The notes under the pieces are model-generated. The model saw nothing but the letters and a program-made list of their open reading frames with translations. It had not been told where the DNA came from and ran no database searches. DNA of 64,000 nt, from contig NZ_JANHAX010000006.1 in NCBI RefSeq assembly GCF_030848945.1, forward strand, positions 1 to 64,000. Direction: 5' to 3'. This stretch comes from Marimonas arenosa (GTDB taxonomy: Bacteria > Pseudomonadota > Alphaproteobacteria > Rhodobacterales > Rhodobacteraceae). Below are positions 35,734 to 44,988 of this stretch, piece after piece; within the stretch, counting starts at the first letter, position 1, and each line of letters starts with the position of its first letter. A program made the position numbers and the translations under genes.

Positions 35734-36653
35734 ACACCTATGCCAGCGTCAGGCTCCCCGCGGCCGAAGTAGACGTCGGCGGGTGTGAGGTTTTGCAGGC
35801 TCTCGTGATAGCGGCAGTGGTTGTAGTGCTCGACGAAGGCGTCGATCTGCTGCCGGAGGTCGCCGGGCAGGTAGTAGTTCTCCAGCAGGATGCGGTTCTT
35901 GAGGGTCTGATGCCAGCGCTCGATCTTGCCCTGGGTTTGCGGGTGATACGGCGCACCGCGGACATGATCCATCTGCCGGTCTTCCAGCCAGTCGGCCAGT
36001 TCGCCCGAGATGTAACTGGCGCCGTTGTCTGAGAGCAGGCGCGGTTTGTGCAGAACCGTCGCCTGGTCACAGCCTGAGGCCTGCAGCGCCAGATCCAGCG
36101 TGTCAGTGACATCGCCGGCCTTCATCGTCGCGCAGAGCTTCCAGGCGATGATGTAGCGGCTGTAGTCGTCGAGGATCGTCGACAGGTAAAACCAGCCCCA
36201 ACCGATCACTTTCAGATACGTGAAGTCGGTCTGCCACAGTTGGTTCGGCCGCGTGGTCTTGTCCCGGAACTCGTCAGCCGCCGACAGCACCACATAGGCC
36301 GGGCTGGTGATGAGATCGTAGGACTTGAGGATGCGATAGACCGAAGCCTCTGACACAAAATACCTTTCTGTGTCGATGAAGCGCACCGCCAGCTCTCGTG
36401 GCGACAGCTCGCTTTCCTTCAGGGCCAGATCCTTGATCTTCTCCCGCACCGGCTCGGGAATGCGGTTCCAGACCCGTGAAGGTCTGGGGCTGCGATCCTC
36501 AAGCGCCTCGGGACCGCCGGTCAGATACCGGTCATACCAGCGATAGAAGGTCGTCTTGGGAATGCCCAGCTTGTCCAGAGTGCGTTTGGTAGGCAAGTGC
36601 GACTGCTCAACCAACCGGATGATCTCCAGCTTCTCGGATGCGGGATACCTCAT
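35703..36653 (-). CDS. IS3-family transposase OrfB
   Basis: 316 residues from ATG 36653 (MRYPASEKLEIIRLVEQSHL). An HTH region at the N-terminus is followed by the DDE core: Asp in WQTDFTYLKVIG, Asp in LLSDNGASYISG and Glu in GKIERWHQTLKN. The frame has no stop inside the element; it runs on antisense into the end of rquA and stops at 35703. OrfB begins 20 nt after the orfA stop, so it can be translated separately. Confidence 0.88.
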   Translation of the reverse strand: MRYPASEKLEIIRLVEQSHLPTKRTLDKLGIPKTTFYRWYDRYLTGGPEALEDRSPRPSRVWNRIPEPVREKIKDLALKESELSPRELAVRFIDTERYFVSEASVYRILKSYDLITSPAYVVLSAADEFRDKTTRPNQLWQTDFTYLKVIGWGWFYLSTILDDYSRYIIAWKLCATMKAGDVTDTLDLALQASGCDQATVLHKPRLLSDNGASYISGELADWLEDRQMDHVRGAPYHPQTQGKIERWHQTLKNRILLENYYLPGDLRQQIDAFVEHYNHCRYHESLQNLTPADVYFGRGEPDAGIGVHRFVATTLW

Positions 36654-37141
36654 TCGTCGTCGCCCCCATCTATTACCCGGCAGGCGAATGCAAAGCATTC
36701 TGCCGAGAGGGCCCGAGCATGCTTTTTTTGAGAAGGCGAAGTTCAAGCATCTGCTCGGCAACGACCTCTTTCAGATCGCGAGCCTCCCGGCGCAGATCCT
36801 TGACCTCGTTCGACGTTGCCGCGCGTGCCGTGTCCCCAGCAAGGCGCTTCTTCCCGGCCTCCAGGAACTCCTTCGACCAGCTGTAATACAGGCTCTGGGC
36901 GATACCCTCGCGACGGCACAACTCGGCAATGCTGTCCTCGCCCTTCAGGCCGTCCAGCACGATCCTGATCTTTTCTTCTGCCGAATACTGTTTCCGTGTC
37001 GCCCGGCGAATGTCCTTAACAACCTTCTCGCCATGGCTTTCACGTGCTCCGGGTTTCTGTCTCATCTCCACTCCTTGGTGGTTACGATGAGCCACAAACC
37101 CTCTCTTATCAAATCAGCCTAAACTGTCCCATTGGTGCTGA
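35731..37141 (-). mobile_element. IS3-family insertion sequence
   Basis: Contains orfA and orfB on the minus strand. The left end TGAACACCTATGCCAG and the reverse complement of the right end TCAGCACCAATGGGAC share about 10 of 14 positions, suggesting imperfect terminal inverted repeats. I do not find a clear target duplication (CGG against CGT), so exact ends are uncertain by a few bases. It is inserted at the 3' end of rquA. Confidence 0.72.
36673..37095 (-). CDS. IS3-family transposase OrfA
   Basis: 140 residues as tracked from ATG 37095; a start at the MRQKPG methionine is also possible. The HTH is IAELCRREGIAQSLYYSWSKEFLEAGKKRL, followed by a leucine-zipper-like DLKEVVAEQMLELRLLKKS. This is the usual DNA-binding partner of OrfB. 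Confidence 0.87.
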   Translation of the reverse strand: MAHRNHQGVEMRQKPGARESHGEKVVKDIRRATRKQYSAEEKIRIVLDGLKGEDSIAELCRREGIAQSLYYSWSKEFLEAGKKRLAGDTARAATSNEVKDLRREARDLKEVVAEQMLELRLLKKSMLGPSRQNALHSPAG

Positions 37142-37431
37142 CGTCAGACACTACATACTGGTCGGGCTTGGTGTCTTCGTGGCCGCGGCAAGCTCCGTCG
37201 CCGAAGCGCTCATGCGGCGCCGAGAGGAGGATCACAAGAACAGAAAATCAGTCACCGGTGTGCGATACATTGGTTCTTTCGCCGCGCCCTGCCCCAATGC
37301 AGGTCAGACTTTTCTTGATTCGATCCGTCTCGAGAAAGCTCAACATAAGAATTCGCCTTCACGAACATTCGCAACTAGAATGAAGCTAACCGCCAAAGTG
37401 TTGCAGAGAGAAAGAAAAACGAGGAAACGGC
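37142..37431. other. Right flank of the IS; possible gene remnant
   Basis: 290 nt between the IS and the next membrane-protein gene. A plus-strand frame reads VGLGVFVAAASSVAEALMRR and could be the end of a membrane-protein gene cut by the IS, but the support is weak. Confidence 0.35.
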
Positions 37432-37938
37432 GTGATTGAAGTGACGAGCCAGGAAACACAAGGCTGGAAGCGCCTCGACAAGGCCGCCTTCGGGATAATC
37501 TACGGTGCGATCATGGTGCTCAGCATCCTGATGGCCGCAGGCGACCATCCCGAGTCACCGGTGAAAACCGCGGTCGTGCTGTTCGGATCCGTACTGGCGA
37601 TCACCTTGGCCAAGGCCTTTGCCGAACTTCTGGCCCATGCCCTCGACAGCGGAGAGCGTGTCACGCGACATGCCTGGCGCGCGGCCTGGCACCATAGCAG
37701 CCCGACGCTGGCCGTGGCCAACTTGCCAACGCTCTTCTTTCTTGCAGCGGGGTTCGGCTGGATGGGTGTCGAACTGGCCGCCTTGCTTTCTCAGGGTGTT
37801 TGCGTGGCGCTCCTCGCGGTACTCGGAGCACGGGTGGGATGGGTGATCGACGGCCGGGTCACACCGGCGGTTCTAGGAGGCCTATTCGCTGGGGGCATCG
37901 GTCTGGTACTGGCATTGATGAAGGTCGCTATTCATTGA
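37432..37938 (+). CDS. Integral membrane protein of unknown function
   Basis: 168 residues from GTG 37432, preceded by GAGGAAACG. About four or five hydrophobic helices: AAFGIIYGAIMVLSILMAAG, TAVVLFGSVLAITLAKAFAE, and three more towards the C-terminus. A charged loop HALDSGERVTRHAWRAAWHH lies between helices 2 and 3. No known family recognised. Confidence 0.75.
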   Translation: MIEVTSQETQGWKRLDKAAFGIIYGAIMVLSILMAAGDHPESPVKTAVVLFGSVLAITLAKAFAELLAHALDSGERVTRHAWRAAWHHSSPTLAVANLPTLFFLAAGFGWMGVELAALLSQGVCVALLAVLGARVGWVIDGRVTPAVLGGLFAGGIGLVLALMKVAIH

Positions 37939-38093
37939 GTATCGCACCCTGCCGATGCATTGCTCGCGCAGTCTGTCTGTTAACCTGTTTTAAAATACGA
38001 TTCGGCGGCTCTCAATGTTCTTCCTTGGCGAATCTTGGGGCATCGTGAGACATTCGCGAACGAGACGGCGTTAACCAGTATATTGGGGGCAAA

Positions 38094-39770
38094 ATGAAAA
38101 AAGCGCGCTTGTCGTGGGTTGTCGGACCATTCTCCGTGCCATGCTTTCTTCTTGGCCTGCTTTTCTTCGCGGCATCCCTAACGCCCTCCCTCATTCCGCG
38201 GGGGCCTGATGTGCAGGGTATTCTTGGCGGTCTGGTAACGGCGTTGGGGTATCTTGGCGGGCAAGTCGTCGCGCTACTGTGGCGCGGTTTAGAGATGCCG
38301 AAACTCTCGGGCCGGCCGGCCGGCGCCCTGACGTGGCTCGTGGCCGCCGGGATCGTGGTGTTCTTCCTCTGGGTACTGGGATCGAGTCTGACCTGGCAGA
38401 ATGATCTCCGTCAGAAGATGGGGATGGAGGTCGCGGATGCGCTGCATCTAACGCGGATCATGGTCTTCGCGATCGTGACATTCGCGCTCGCCTTTCTGCT
38501 GGGGCGCCTGGTGGCCTCGTTCTTTCGGCTGGTCAGGGCCTGGTTTTACCGGGTCATGCCGCCGAGGCGGGCCAATGTGCTCGGTTTGGTGACAGTTGTC
38601 CTGACCCTATTCGTCGTCACGCGCGAAGGCATCCTCGACCGGGTGATAACAGGACTTGATGAAAGCTACGAGACGGCGCAAGCGCTGTTCGACAAGGCGC
38701 CGCCGCGGCCTTCCGATCCGTTGAAGACGGGCAGCTCAGCCTCGCTGATCGATTGGTCCGCGATCGGCAAACCTGGGCGCGATTTCATCACATCGGGCCC
38801 GGATGCTGACGCCATTTCCGCCTTCACCGGACGTCCCGCCATGCAGCCGATCCGTGTATATGTCGGCCGCGCCAACGGCAAGACCCCGCTGGAGCGGGCC
38901 GAACTTGCTCTGGTCGAACTGAAACGCCTTGGCGCGTTCGAGCGCGAGGTGCTGATCATGGCAAGCCCGACGGGGACGGGATGGATGGACCCCGGCGCAT
39001 ATGATCCCGCTGAATACATCCACAACGGCAACATCGCGACTGTCGCGGCGCAATATTCCTACCTGCAATCCCCCTTGGCGCTCATCCTCGAAACGAATAC
39101 CGGTCTCGAACAGGCTAGGGCGTTGCAGGATGTGATACACGACTATTGGAAAACTTTGCCGCTGGACGCGCGCCCGCGACTTTATGCGAATGGGCTCAGC
39201 CTTGGCGCCTGGTCTTCGATGCATGCCACAAACATGTTCCGCCTGCTCGACGATCCCATAGACGGCGCGTTCTGGATCGGCCCCCCGTTTCCATCCACGT
39301 TCTGGAACTATGTCCAGAACCAGCGCAACCCCGGCAGTCCATGGGTGCTTCCCGAGATCGGAGACGGGTCGCTTGTGCGGTATGCGTCACACACGACAGA
39401 CGCATCCAAACCGGACACCAAATGGGGCGCCATGCGGATCGTCTTCCTGCAGTATTCCAGCGACCCTGTTGTCTTCTACGAACCTGCGTCCCTCTTCCGC
39501 CCTCCTCCCTGGATGCAGGACCGGCCGGCCGAGGATATGTCCGAGTACTTTTTCTTCATGCCCATCGTGACGCAATTCCAGTTGGCGCTCGATCTGGCGT
39601 TGTCATTCGGATCCCCGCCGGGGCATGGGCATGCGTATTATGCGCGGGACTACATCAACCCTTGGGTCGAGGTGACCGCGCCCTCGGGATGGAGCGCTGA
39701 GGATACCGAACGGCTGAAGGCCCATTGCGATAACGGATTTCAGGCGGGATGTTCGAACGAACTGCGATGA
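38094..39770 (+). CDS. Membrane alpha/beta hydrolase (Abhydrolase_9 family)
   Basis: 558 residues. The N-terminal third has about five membrane helices, starting FSVPCFLLGLLFFAASLTPS and SLIPRGPDVQGILGGLV, typical of the family's N-terminal domain. The catalytic part has the nucleophile elbow NGLSLGAWSS and a C-terminal PPGHGHAYYARDYINPWVEV region with the likely His. AATACGAAC-type low GC is not evident; composition is closer to the chromosome than the neighbours. Membrane-anchored hydrolase of unknown substrate. Confidence 0.87.
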   Translation: MKKARLSWVVGPFSVPCFLLGLLFFAASLTPSLIPRGPDVQGILGGLVTALGYLGGQVVALLWRGLEMPKLSGRPAGALTWLVAAGIVVFFLWVLGSSLTWQNDLRQKMGMEVADALHLTRIMVFAIVTFALAFLLGRLVASFFRLVRAWFYRVMPPRRANVLGLVTVVLTLFVVTREGILDRVITGLDESYETAQALFDKAPPRPSDPLKTGSSASLIDWSAIGKPGRDFITSGPDADAISAFTGRPAMQPIRVYVGRANGKTPLERAELALVELKRLGAFEREVLIMASPTGTGWMDPGAYDPAEYIHNGNIATVAAQYSYLQSPLALILETNTGLEQARALQDVIHDYWKTLPLDARPRLYANGLSLGAWSSMHATNMFRLLDDPIDGAFWIGPPFPSTFWNYVQNQRNPGSPWVLPEIGDGSLVRYASHTTDASKPDTKWGAMRIVFLQYSSDPVVFYEPASLFRPPPWMQDRPAEDMSEYFFFMPIVTQFQLALDLALSFGSPPGHGHAYYARDYINPWVEVTAPSGWSAEDTERLKAHCDNGFQAGCSNELR

Positions 39771-39821
39771 GGTGTCGTGACTCCGTTGAACGAGAGTGTC
39801 ATTTCTTGCAGACAACCGCAA

Positions 39822-40604
39822 TTATTCAAGCCGTTCCTCGAAATGCAGAAGCGAATTGCCTGCCGAATCTATTATTACAAGACCCGCACCATAGCGCACG
39901 TAGTCGGACGCGCGAACCAGGGCATTGATGAAGCGGCGTTCGAAGGCTTCGATTTCATCAGGACAGGCCATCATCGTGGCCGCGAAATCCTGCGGAAATG
40001 CGATCCCACCGTCCGAAGGCAACAGCGTCCCACTGAAGCGATTGCACCCGCCGAATGCCGAAAAGTTGCCTTCCTCGTCGATCAGAAGCGTCGCCGGATC
40101 ATCGTTGATCCACGCTATGCCTTCGATTTCCGTGACGGCCCAAGCAATTCCCGATATCGACCGGGAAAGCGGCGTGTGTGTATCCTCGTCAGCGACCATC
40201 GAAAGGATGATTTCAACCGGCGCATCGCCAAACGCGTCATGCCTGTAGGCGGTCCGGAACATCTGCTTGTCCCCGGACCAGATCGTCGCCACGACTGCGT
40301 ACCTGTCCTGCTCGTCAATCATCCGCGCATCATAGTTCAAGGCAACGGTCATTGGCACGCTGGTCATGACAGAGCGCTGTGAAGCGATTCTTTTCGAGCT
40401 TACTCCTGCCCGAGATATATCAAGCAGTTGAACGTCAAGCTGAGCGTCGGGCGGAAGCGCAATGCGCTCACGATAAGTCACTGTTACTTCGAGCATATTC
40501 GTTTCGGCCTCGGCATTTGAGTAAGTCACCAAGAAAACGATTGTCAGGGCGAGATTTCTTAGAATGTTTCGCATACTTGGATTCCTCAAAAAAGACCGCT
40601 TCAA
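39822..40604 (-). CDS. YbaY-type lipoprotein/META-domain envelope protein
   Basis: 260 residues. An N-terminal signal (NILRNLALTIVFLVTYSNAEAE) is followed by a YbaY-like domain (about 35-140: LEVTVTYRERIALPPDAQLD, TVALNYDARMIDEQDRYAV) and a META/HslJ domain (about 150-255: ISGIAWAVTEIEGI, GGCNRFSGTLL, MACPDEIEAFERRFINAL). The GGCN motif is the META hallmark. These domains are found in heat-shock or antibiotic-tolerance envelope proteins. A start at the second Met (MRNILRN) is also possible. Confidence 0.87.
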   Translation of the reverse strand: MKRSFLRNPSMRNILRNLALTIVFLVTYSNAEAETNMLEVTVTYRERIALPPDAQLDVQLLDISRAGVSSKRIASQRSVMTSVPMTVALNYDARMIDEQDRYAVVATIWSGDKQMFRTAYRHDAFGDAPVEIILSMVADEDTHTPLSRSISGIAWAVTEIEGIAWINDDPATLLIDEEGNFSAFGGCNRFSGTLLPSDGGIAFPQDFAATMMACPDEIEAFERRFINALVRASDYVRYGAGLVIIDSAGNSLLHFEERLE

Positions 40605-40979
40605 CTACGTCGCGCCCATCCGAAAGTCTCGCAGGTAAGCTCCCAAACGGCGGTCCGCTAACGCCGAGTGATAGTCCAGAGATTTGATGACCCCGCCCAA
40701 TCGGCGGGGTTCTGAATATTTTTAAAGGCAGAATTTTGAAAGGCAAATTGCCAGATCGGGAGTGCTTGGGCAGGTCAAGTTCCTTTTTTCTTGCTATGCC
40801 CCCAAGAGAGCTCTTGATCAACGCCGCTTCGGGCTCGGAGCTGCCATCCGATAGGTTCGGCCGGGAATCTTGGGACGGAACGTCCGCTTTCAGAAACAGC
40901 GAGTTTTGCCTTCACATCCGTAGAGAAGGTCCGCTTCCCGCCGTTTGCCGTATGCTGCTTTCAGCAAGAAAACACGTCT
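40605..40979. other. Gene-free right end of the island
   Basis: 375 nt upstream of the YbaY/META gene with no supported gene. It holds the hairpin CCCCGCC-CAATC-GGCGGGG (40691-40709) followed by TTCTGAATATTTTT, which would terminate plus-strand transcription. Confidence 0.5.
40691..40722 (+). terminator. Hairpin followed by T-rich tail
   Basis: A 7-bp CCCCGCC/GGCGGGG stem with a 5-nt loop, then TTCTGAATATTTTT. No plus-strand gene ends nearby, so it may be a relic or a transcription barrier near the island end. Confidence 0.5.
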
Positions 40980-41000
40980 GGGGGAACAATTGGGGGAATA
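40980..41000 (+). repeat. Putative integrase arm-type site, right copy
   Basis: GGGGGAACAATTGGGGGAAT followed by A; 18 of 21 bases match the left copy at 29073-29093. It lies 55 nt from the right att core, followed by an AT-rich stretch (TTTTCAATAAATATTCTTAA). Confidence 0.6.
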
Positions 41001-41054
41001 GTCAAGAAACTTTTCAATAAATATTCTTAATTACAATACATTACAGATTGTATT

Positions 41055-41068
41055 TGGCGATCCCGGAA
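41055..41068. repeat. attR core within the tRNA-Arg 3' end
   Basis: TGGCGATCCCGGAA, identical to 28940-28953. It is the complement of the tRNA 3' acceptor strand with CCA, so integration left the tRNA gene intact. Confidence 0.85.
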
Positions 41069-41131
41069 GGACTCGAACCCTCAGCCTGCTGATTAGAAGT
41101 CAGCTGCTCTATCCAGTTGAGCTACGGGACC
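41055..41131 (-). tRNA. tRNA-Arg(TCT)
   Basis: 77 nt. On the minus strand: acceptor GGTCCCG pairs with CGGGATC, D arm GCTC..GAGC, anticodon stem GCTGA/TCAGC with loop CTTCTAA (anticodon TCT), T arm GAGGG-TTCGAGT-CCTTC, discriminator G and encoded CCA. It reads AGA codons. It is the integration target of the island to its left. Confidence 0.96.
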
Positions 41132-41202
41132 GCTGGTTTACTCAATGCCGTTTCGGCCGCCCGATGGCAAGCCGGAGGTTGGGCAGTCTGCCTGGTGCAG
41201 AC

Positions 41203-41514
41203 TCAGTGCGTCCAGGGCCTACGCCGGTTGGTGGCGAAATTTTCACCATACCCGCCGGCGCGGATGTTGGCCTTGCGCGCATGCGGCTCGGTCACCACCG
41301 CGTCGATGCCATGCTCCTCGGCATATTCCAGCGCCGCTTCCTTGGTCGGAAAGCGCAGCCGCACCTGTGCCTGGGTGTCCCGCGACGAGGTCCAGCCCAT
41401 CAGCGGATCGATCTCCCGCGCGCTGCCGGCGACGTATTCCAGCACCCAGGATTTCGTCTTGGCCGTGCCGGACGACATCGCGGTTTTCGCAGGTTTGTAG
41501 ATACGGGCGGGCAT
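41203..41514 (-). CDS. NDUFS4-like NADH dehydrogenase accessory subunit
   Basis: 103 residues. [39 protein letters not shown] and [20 protein letters not shown] are the ETC complex I subunit conserved region (NDUFS4, 18-kDa subunit), present in alphaproteobacteria and mitochondria. It stabilises the N-module/Q-module junction of respiratory complex I. It stands apart from the nuo operon, as usual, and lies upstream of the tRNA gene on the same strand. Confidence 0.93.
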   Translation of the reverse strand: MPARIYKPAKTAMSSGTAKTKSWVLEYVAGSAREIDPLMGWTSSRDTQAQVRLRFPTKEAALEYAEEHGIDAVVTEPHARKANIRAGGYGENFATNRRRPWTH

Positions 41515-41876
41515 GGGTCACTCCTTGGCTCTGCGCAGTTTCGGTTTAACCGCAAGCCAGCCGACGCGGCAAGGCGGAAATGGGTTTGATCGGCACGGAT
41601 GTCGCGGCGGACGCAGTTGCGGGCGGTGATGGCTTCCACGCGGCAGGGAGCGAGGGGTGGGTGTGCTCCTGCCCGACGACAAACAGGCCCGACGACAACC
41701 AGGCCTGCTGCTCACCGGTTATTCCGGCCAGTGCGGACCTGGACAAACAACGAAAGTTTTTTCACCGGGCGGTCGGCTTTCCATGTGCGACCCTGTCGCG
41801 GGCCAGCCCGACCACCCCTTGAACCGGAACAAAAAGTGATCAAGTCTTAACCCTCCAGCAAGCCCGAGTCGCCCCC
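41515..41876. other. Divergent intergenic region between the NDUFS4-like gene and uvrB
   Basis: 362 nt that must hold both promoters. An SOS-like motif lies near the uvrB end. Several short frames here lack start signals and family patterns. Confidence 0.5.
41827..41841 (+). promoter_or_regulatory. Imperfect LexA (SOS) box upstream of uvrB
   Basis: GAACAAAAAGTGATC has the form GAAC-N7-GATC, one base from the alphaproteobacterial LexA consensus GAAC-N7-GAAC, 36 nt before the uvrB ATG. uvrB is a classic SOS gene. One mismatch in a short motif makes this tentative. Confidence 0.35.
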
Positions 41877-44075
41877 ATGCCCTATGCTCATTCCGACAAG
41901 ACCGCCCCGATCCTGCACGCCGCAGCGCCGGACGTGAAAACCCGCGACAAGCTCGAAGGCGGCAAGCGCTTCGTGATGCACACCGAGTTCCAGGCCGCCG
42001 GCGACCAGCCCACTGCCATCGCCGAACTGAGTTCCGGCATCAACGACGGCGAGCGCAGCCAGGTGCTGCTCGGGGCCACCGGCACCGGCAAGACCTTCAC
42101 CATGGCGAAGGTGATCGAGGAAACCCAGCGCCCGGCGATCATCCTGGCGCCCAACAAGACGCTGGCGGCCCAGCTTTACGGCGAGTTCAAAAGCTTCTTC
42201 CCGGAAAACTCGGTCGAATACTTCGTGTCCTACTACGACTACTACCAGCCCGAAGCCTATGTCCCGCGTTCGGACACCTATATCGAGAAGGAAAGCCAGA
42301 TCAACGAACAGATCGACCGGATGCGCCACTCGGCCACCCGGGCGCTTCTGGAACGCGACGACGTGATCATCGTCGCCTCGGTCTCCTGCATCTATGGCAT
42401 CGGCTCGATTGAAACCTACGGGGCGATGACCCAGGATCTGAAGGTCGGTGCGATGTATGACCAGCGCGCGGTGATCGCCGATCTGGTCGCCCAGCAATAC
42501 CGCCGCAATGACCAGGCGTTCCAGCGCGGCAGCTTCCGGGTGCGCGGCGATTCCCTTGAAATCTTCCCCGCCCACCTCGAAGACCGCGCCTGGCGGCTCA
42601 GCTTCTTCGGCGAAGAGCTTGAGAGCATAACGGAATTCGACCCGCTCACGGGCGAGAAGACCGACAGGATGGACCGCATCCGGGTCTATGCCAACTCGCA
42701 TTACGTCACCCCGAAACCGACGATGCAGCAGGCGATCCAGGGCATCAAGAAAGAGCTGAAACAGCGCCTCAACCAGCTGGTCGACGACGGCAAGCTCTTA
42801 GAGGCGCAGCGGCTGGAACAGCGCACCAATTTCGATCTCGAGATGCTCGAAGCCACCGGCGTCTGCAACGGGATCGAGAACTACTCGCGCTATCTCACCG
42901 GCCGCGCACCGGGCGAACCGCCGCCCACCCTGTTCGAATTCATCCCCGACAACGCCATCGTCTTCGCCGACGAATCCCACGTCTCGGTGCCGCAGATCGG
43001 CGGCATGTATCGCGGCGACTATCGCCGCAAGTTCACCCTGGCCGAACATGGCTTCCGCCTGCCGTCCTGCATGGACAACCGACCCCTCAAGTTCGAGGAA
43101 TGGGACGCCATGCGCCCGCAATCGATCTTCGTCTCCGCCACCCCGGCGGCGTGGGAGCTGGAGCAGGCCGGCGGCGTCTTCACCGAACAAGTGATCCGCC
43201 CGACGGGCTTGCTGGACCCGCAGGTTGAGATCCGCCCCGTCGAGACCCAGGTCGACGACCTGCTCGACGAGATCCGCATCGTCGCCCAAAAGGGCCAGCG
43301 CGTGCTCTGCACCACGCTGACCAAGCGCATGGCCGAGGACCTCACCGAATACCTGCACGAACAGGGCATCCGCGTGCGCTACATGCATTCCGACATCGAC
43401 ACGCTGGAACGCATCGAGATCCTGCGCGACCTGCGGCTGGGGGCGTTCGACGTGCTCGTCGGCATCAACCTGCTGCGCGAAGGCCTCGACATCCCCGAAT
43501 GCGGGCTGGTGGCCATCCTCGATGCCGACAAGGAAGGCTTCCTGCGCTCGGAAACCTCGCTGATCCAGACCATCGGCCGGGCGGCGCGGAATGCCGACGG
43601 CCGGGTGATCATGTATGCCGACCGCATCACCGGCTCGATGGAGCGCGCCATCGGCGAAACCAACCGCCGCCGCGCCAAGCAGGAGGCCTATAACGTCGAG
43701 CACGGCATCACGCCGGAGACGGTGAAGAAAAACGTCGAGGACGTTCTGGCCGGGCTCTACAAGGGCGACACCGACATGAGCCGCGTCACCGCCAAGATCG
43801 ACAAACCGCTGCATGGGGCCAATCTCGAGGCCGTTCTGGACGGTCTGCGCGCCGACATGCGCAAGGCCGCCGAAAACCTGGAGTTCGAAGAGGCCGCCCG
43901 CCTGCGCGACGAGATCAAGCGGCTGGAAGCGGTGGACCTGGCGGTGGCGGACGATCCCCTGGCGCGGCAATATGCGGTGGAGAAGGCGTCGGAGGCGGCT
44001 GTTGGGGCAAAGGGGCGGTCAACGGCAGGGCGGGCCGGGCAACGTGGGGGGAATGTGAAGCGGCGGGGGCGGTGA
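41877..44075 (+). CDS. uvrB: Excinuclease ABC subunit B
   Basis: 732 residues. Walker A is [16 protein letters not shown]; the beta-hairpin region [12 protein letters not shown] is intact; helicase motif V/VI is [18 protein letters not shown] and [14 protein letters not shown]. The C-terminal UVR motif, which binds UvrC, is [17 protein letters not shown]. UvrB verifies damage in nucleotide excision repair. The N-terminus is about 35 residues longer than E. coli UvrB, so a later start such as [12 protein letters not shown] (41976) is possible. The stop overlaps the next gene. Confidence 0.97.
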   Translation: MPYAHSDKTAPILHAAAPDVKTRDKLEGGKRFVMHTEFQAAGDQPTAIAELSSGINDGERSQVLLGATGTGKTFTMAKVIEETQRPAIILAPNKTLAAQLYGEFKSFFPENSVEYFVSYYDYYQPEAYVPRSDTYIEKESQINEQIDRMRHSATRALLERDDVIIVASVSCIYGIGSIETYGAMTQDLKVGAMYDQRAVIADLVAQQYRRNDQAFQRGSFRVRGDSLEIFPAHLEDRAWRLSFFGEELESITEFDPLTGEKTDRMDRIRVYANSHYVTPKPTMQQAIQGIKKELKQRLNQLVDDGKLLEAQRLEQRTNFDLEMLEATGVCNGIENYSRYLTGRAPGEPPPTLFEFIPDNAIVFADESHVSVPQIGGMYRGDYRRKFTLAEHGFRLPSCMDNRPLKFEEWDAMRPQSIFVSATPAAWELEQAGGVFTEQVIRPTGLLDPQVEIRPVETQVDDLLDEIRIVAQKGQRVLCTTLTKRMAEDLTEYLHEQGIRVRYMHSDIDTLERIEILRDLRLGAFDVLVGINLLREGLDIPECGLVAILDADKEGFLRSETSLIQTIGRAARNADGRVIMYADRITGSMERAIGETNRRRAKQEAYNVEHGITPETVKKNVEDVLAGLYKGDTDMSRVTAKIDKPLHGANLEAVLDGLRADMRKAAENLEFEEAARLRDEIKRLEAVDLAVADDPLARQYAVEKASEAAVGAKGRSTAGRAGQRGGNVKRRGR

Positions 44076-44695
44076 CTTTGACAAGTCTGTTCACCTATGA
44101 CCAAGGCGCGCATTTCATCAGTTGCCTTGAACTTGCAGACCAGAACCTTCGTCGAAAATACAAAGATGAAGCTAATGTCCGTTGGATCGTCATTTCATTG
44201 CACGATGCGCTCTACACGCTTTTAATCCAAAAGCTCACCAGAACGGATGGATTCGGAATTTACAACGACAAATTTGAAAAGCGGGTTGGCGAATTTTACG
44301 AGAAACAGTTGAGCTCTAAGTCGGCTGAATTCCACCAATTGATGGAACAAGCTCAAAACGAAAATATCGCGAGTATTGTAGAGCTTTTGAAGCGTGCCAA
44401 TCTGGCTTCAAAGGCACAAATCCGCACCAGGAATATTGAGGACTTACCGCGTCCAAGCCGAGGATTGAGTCGCTTGAAAAGCATTCGAAACTTTTTCTCA
44501 CACCCAGCCCCGATGCTCGCTGGATACTATTCAGATTGGTTGTTGGATGCGATAAGCGACACAGTCAGCGTGATTGATGAGGTTAGAAATCTACCAGGAA
44601 AGACCGCTGCGCGCCACGACACGCATGAAGCCGATTTACTACTTAAATTTATTGCCTTTTATCTGTTCCGATGGCGTTCTGACGCGGAACAATAA
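44072..44695 (+). CDS. HEPN-like protein overlapping uvrB
   Basis: 207 residues starting at GTG 44072, overlapping the uvrB stop by 4 nt (GTGA). Helical, soluble. RNFFSH at 139-144 fits the HEPN RNase motif RNxxxH (Rx4H), and [18 protein letters not shown] is like the first helix of HEPN proteins. It is clearly more AT-rich than uvrB, which points to recent acquisition. HEPN proteins are often RNases in defence or toxin systems; no partner nucleotidyltransferase is beside it. Function is inferred from the motif only. Confidence 0.65.
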   Translation: MTLTSLFTYDQGAHFISCLELADQNLRRKYKDEANVRWIVISLHDALYTLLIQKLTRTDGFGIYNDKFEKRVGEFYEKQLSSKSAEFHQLMEQAQNENIASIVELLKRANLASKAQIRTRNIEDLPRPSRGLSRLKSIRNFFSHPAPMLAGYYSDWLLDAISDTVSVIDEVRNLPGKTAARHDTHEADLLLKFIAFYLFRWRSDAEQ

Positions 44696-44721
44696 TAACG
44701 GAGGCGGTTTCAAAAAAACCA

Positions 44722-44785
44722 ATGCCCGATGCCCTGCATCGGGCACGCGCCCGACCCGCCCCATGGGCGGGCGCGTTCCGCACCC
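44722..44785 (+). terminator. Hairpins after the HEPN-like gene
   Basis: TGCCCGATGCCCTGCATCGGGCA forms a tight stem, and CGCGCCCGACCCGCCCCATG with GGGCGGGCGCG forms a second, larger one. They follow the AT-rich gene within 90 nt and mark the return to high-GC DNA. There is no T-tract. Confidence 0.45.
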
Positions 44786-44988
44786 ACCCCGGGCCGGGCG
44801 CGAGCCTTGAGGCGGGCGGTGCGCGTGGATCAACCGGCGCATGGCGGGCAGACCCCCGCCCTACGGCGGCACGTAGGCCGGGGGTCAGCCCGGCCCCCCA
44901 CCGCGAACCCCGCGCCCTCGCTTGCACCACGCCCCCGGCAGTGCCACCCTGCGCCCATGCCGCACCTGCTCATCAACGGACGCTGACC

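Larger units (their letters stand above)
28940..41068. mobile_element. 12.1-kb genomic island integrated into tRNA-Arg(TCT)
   Basis: The interval is bounded by a 14-bp direct repeat derived from the tRNA 3' end, has a truncated integrase gene just inside the left end, and a 21-bp repeated motif inside each end. It is visibly less GC-rich than both flanks and contains an IS3-family element. Intact mobility genes are absent, so it is probably fixed. Cargo runs from two exported cysteine-module proteins to rquA and a YbaY/META protein. The flanks would rejoin to give the hypothetical gene at 28777 next to the tRNA. Confidence 0.85.

Noticed and set aside
36721..36731. A7 run near the orfA/orfB junction as a programmed -1 frameshift site
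   Set aside because: orfB is in the +1 frame relative to orfA, not -1, and has its own ATG 20 nt after the orfA stop, so the usual IS3 slippage does not join them.
37044..37439. Plus-strand frame across the right end of the IS
   Set aside because: It starts inside the IS antisense to orfA and crosses the IS boundary, so it cannot be a native gene; at most its later part is a remnant.
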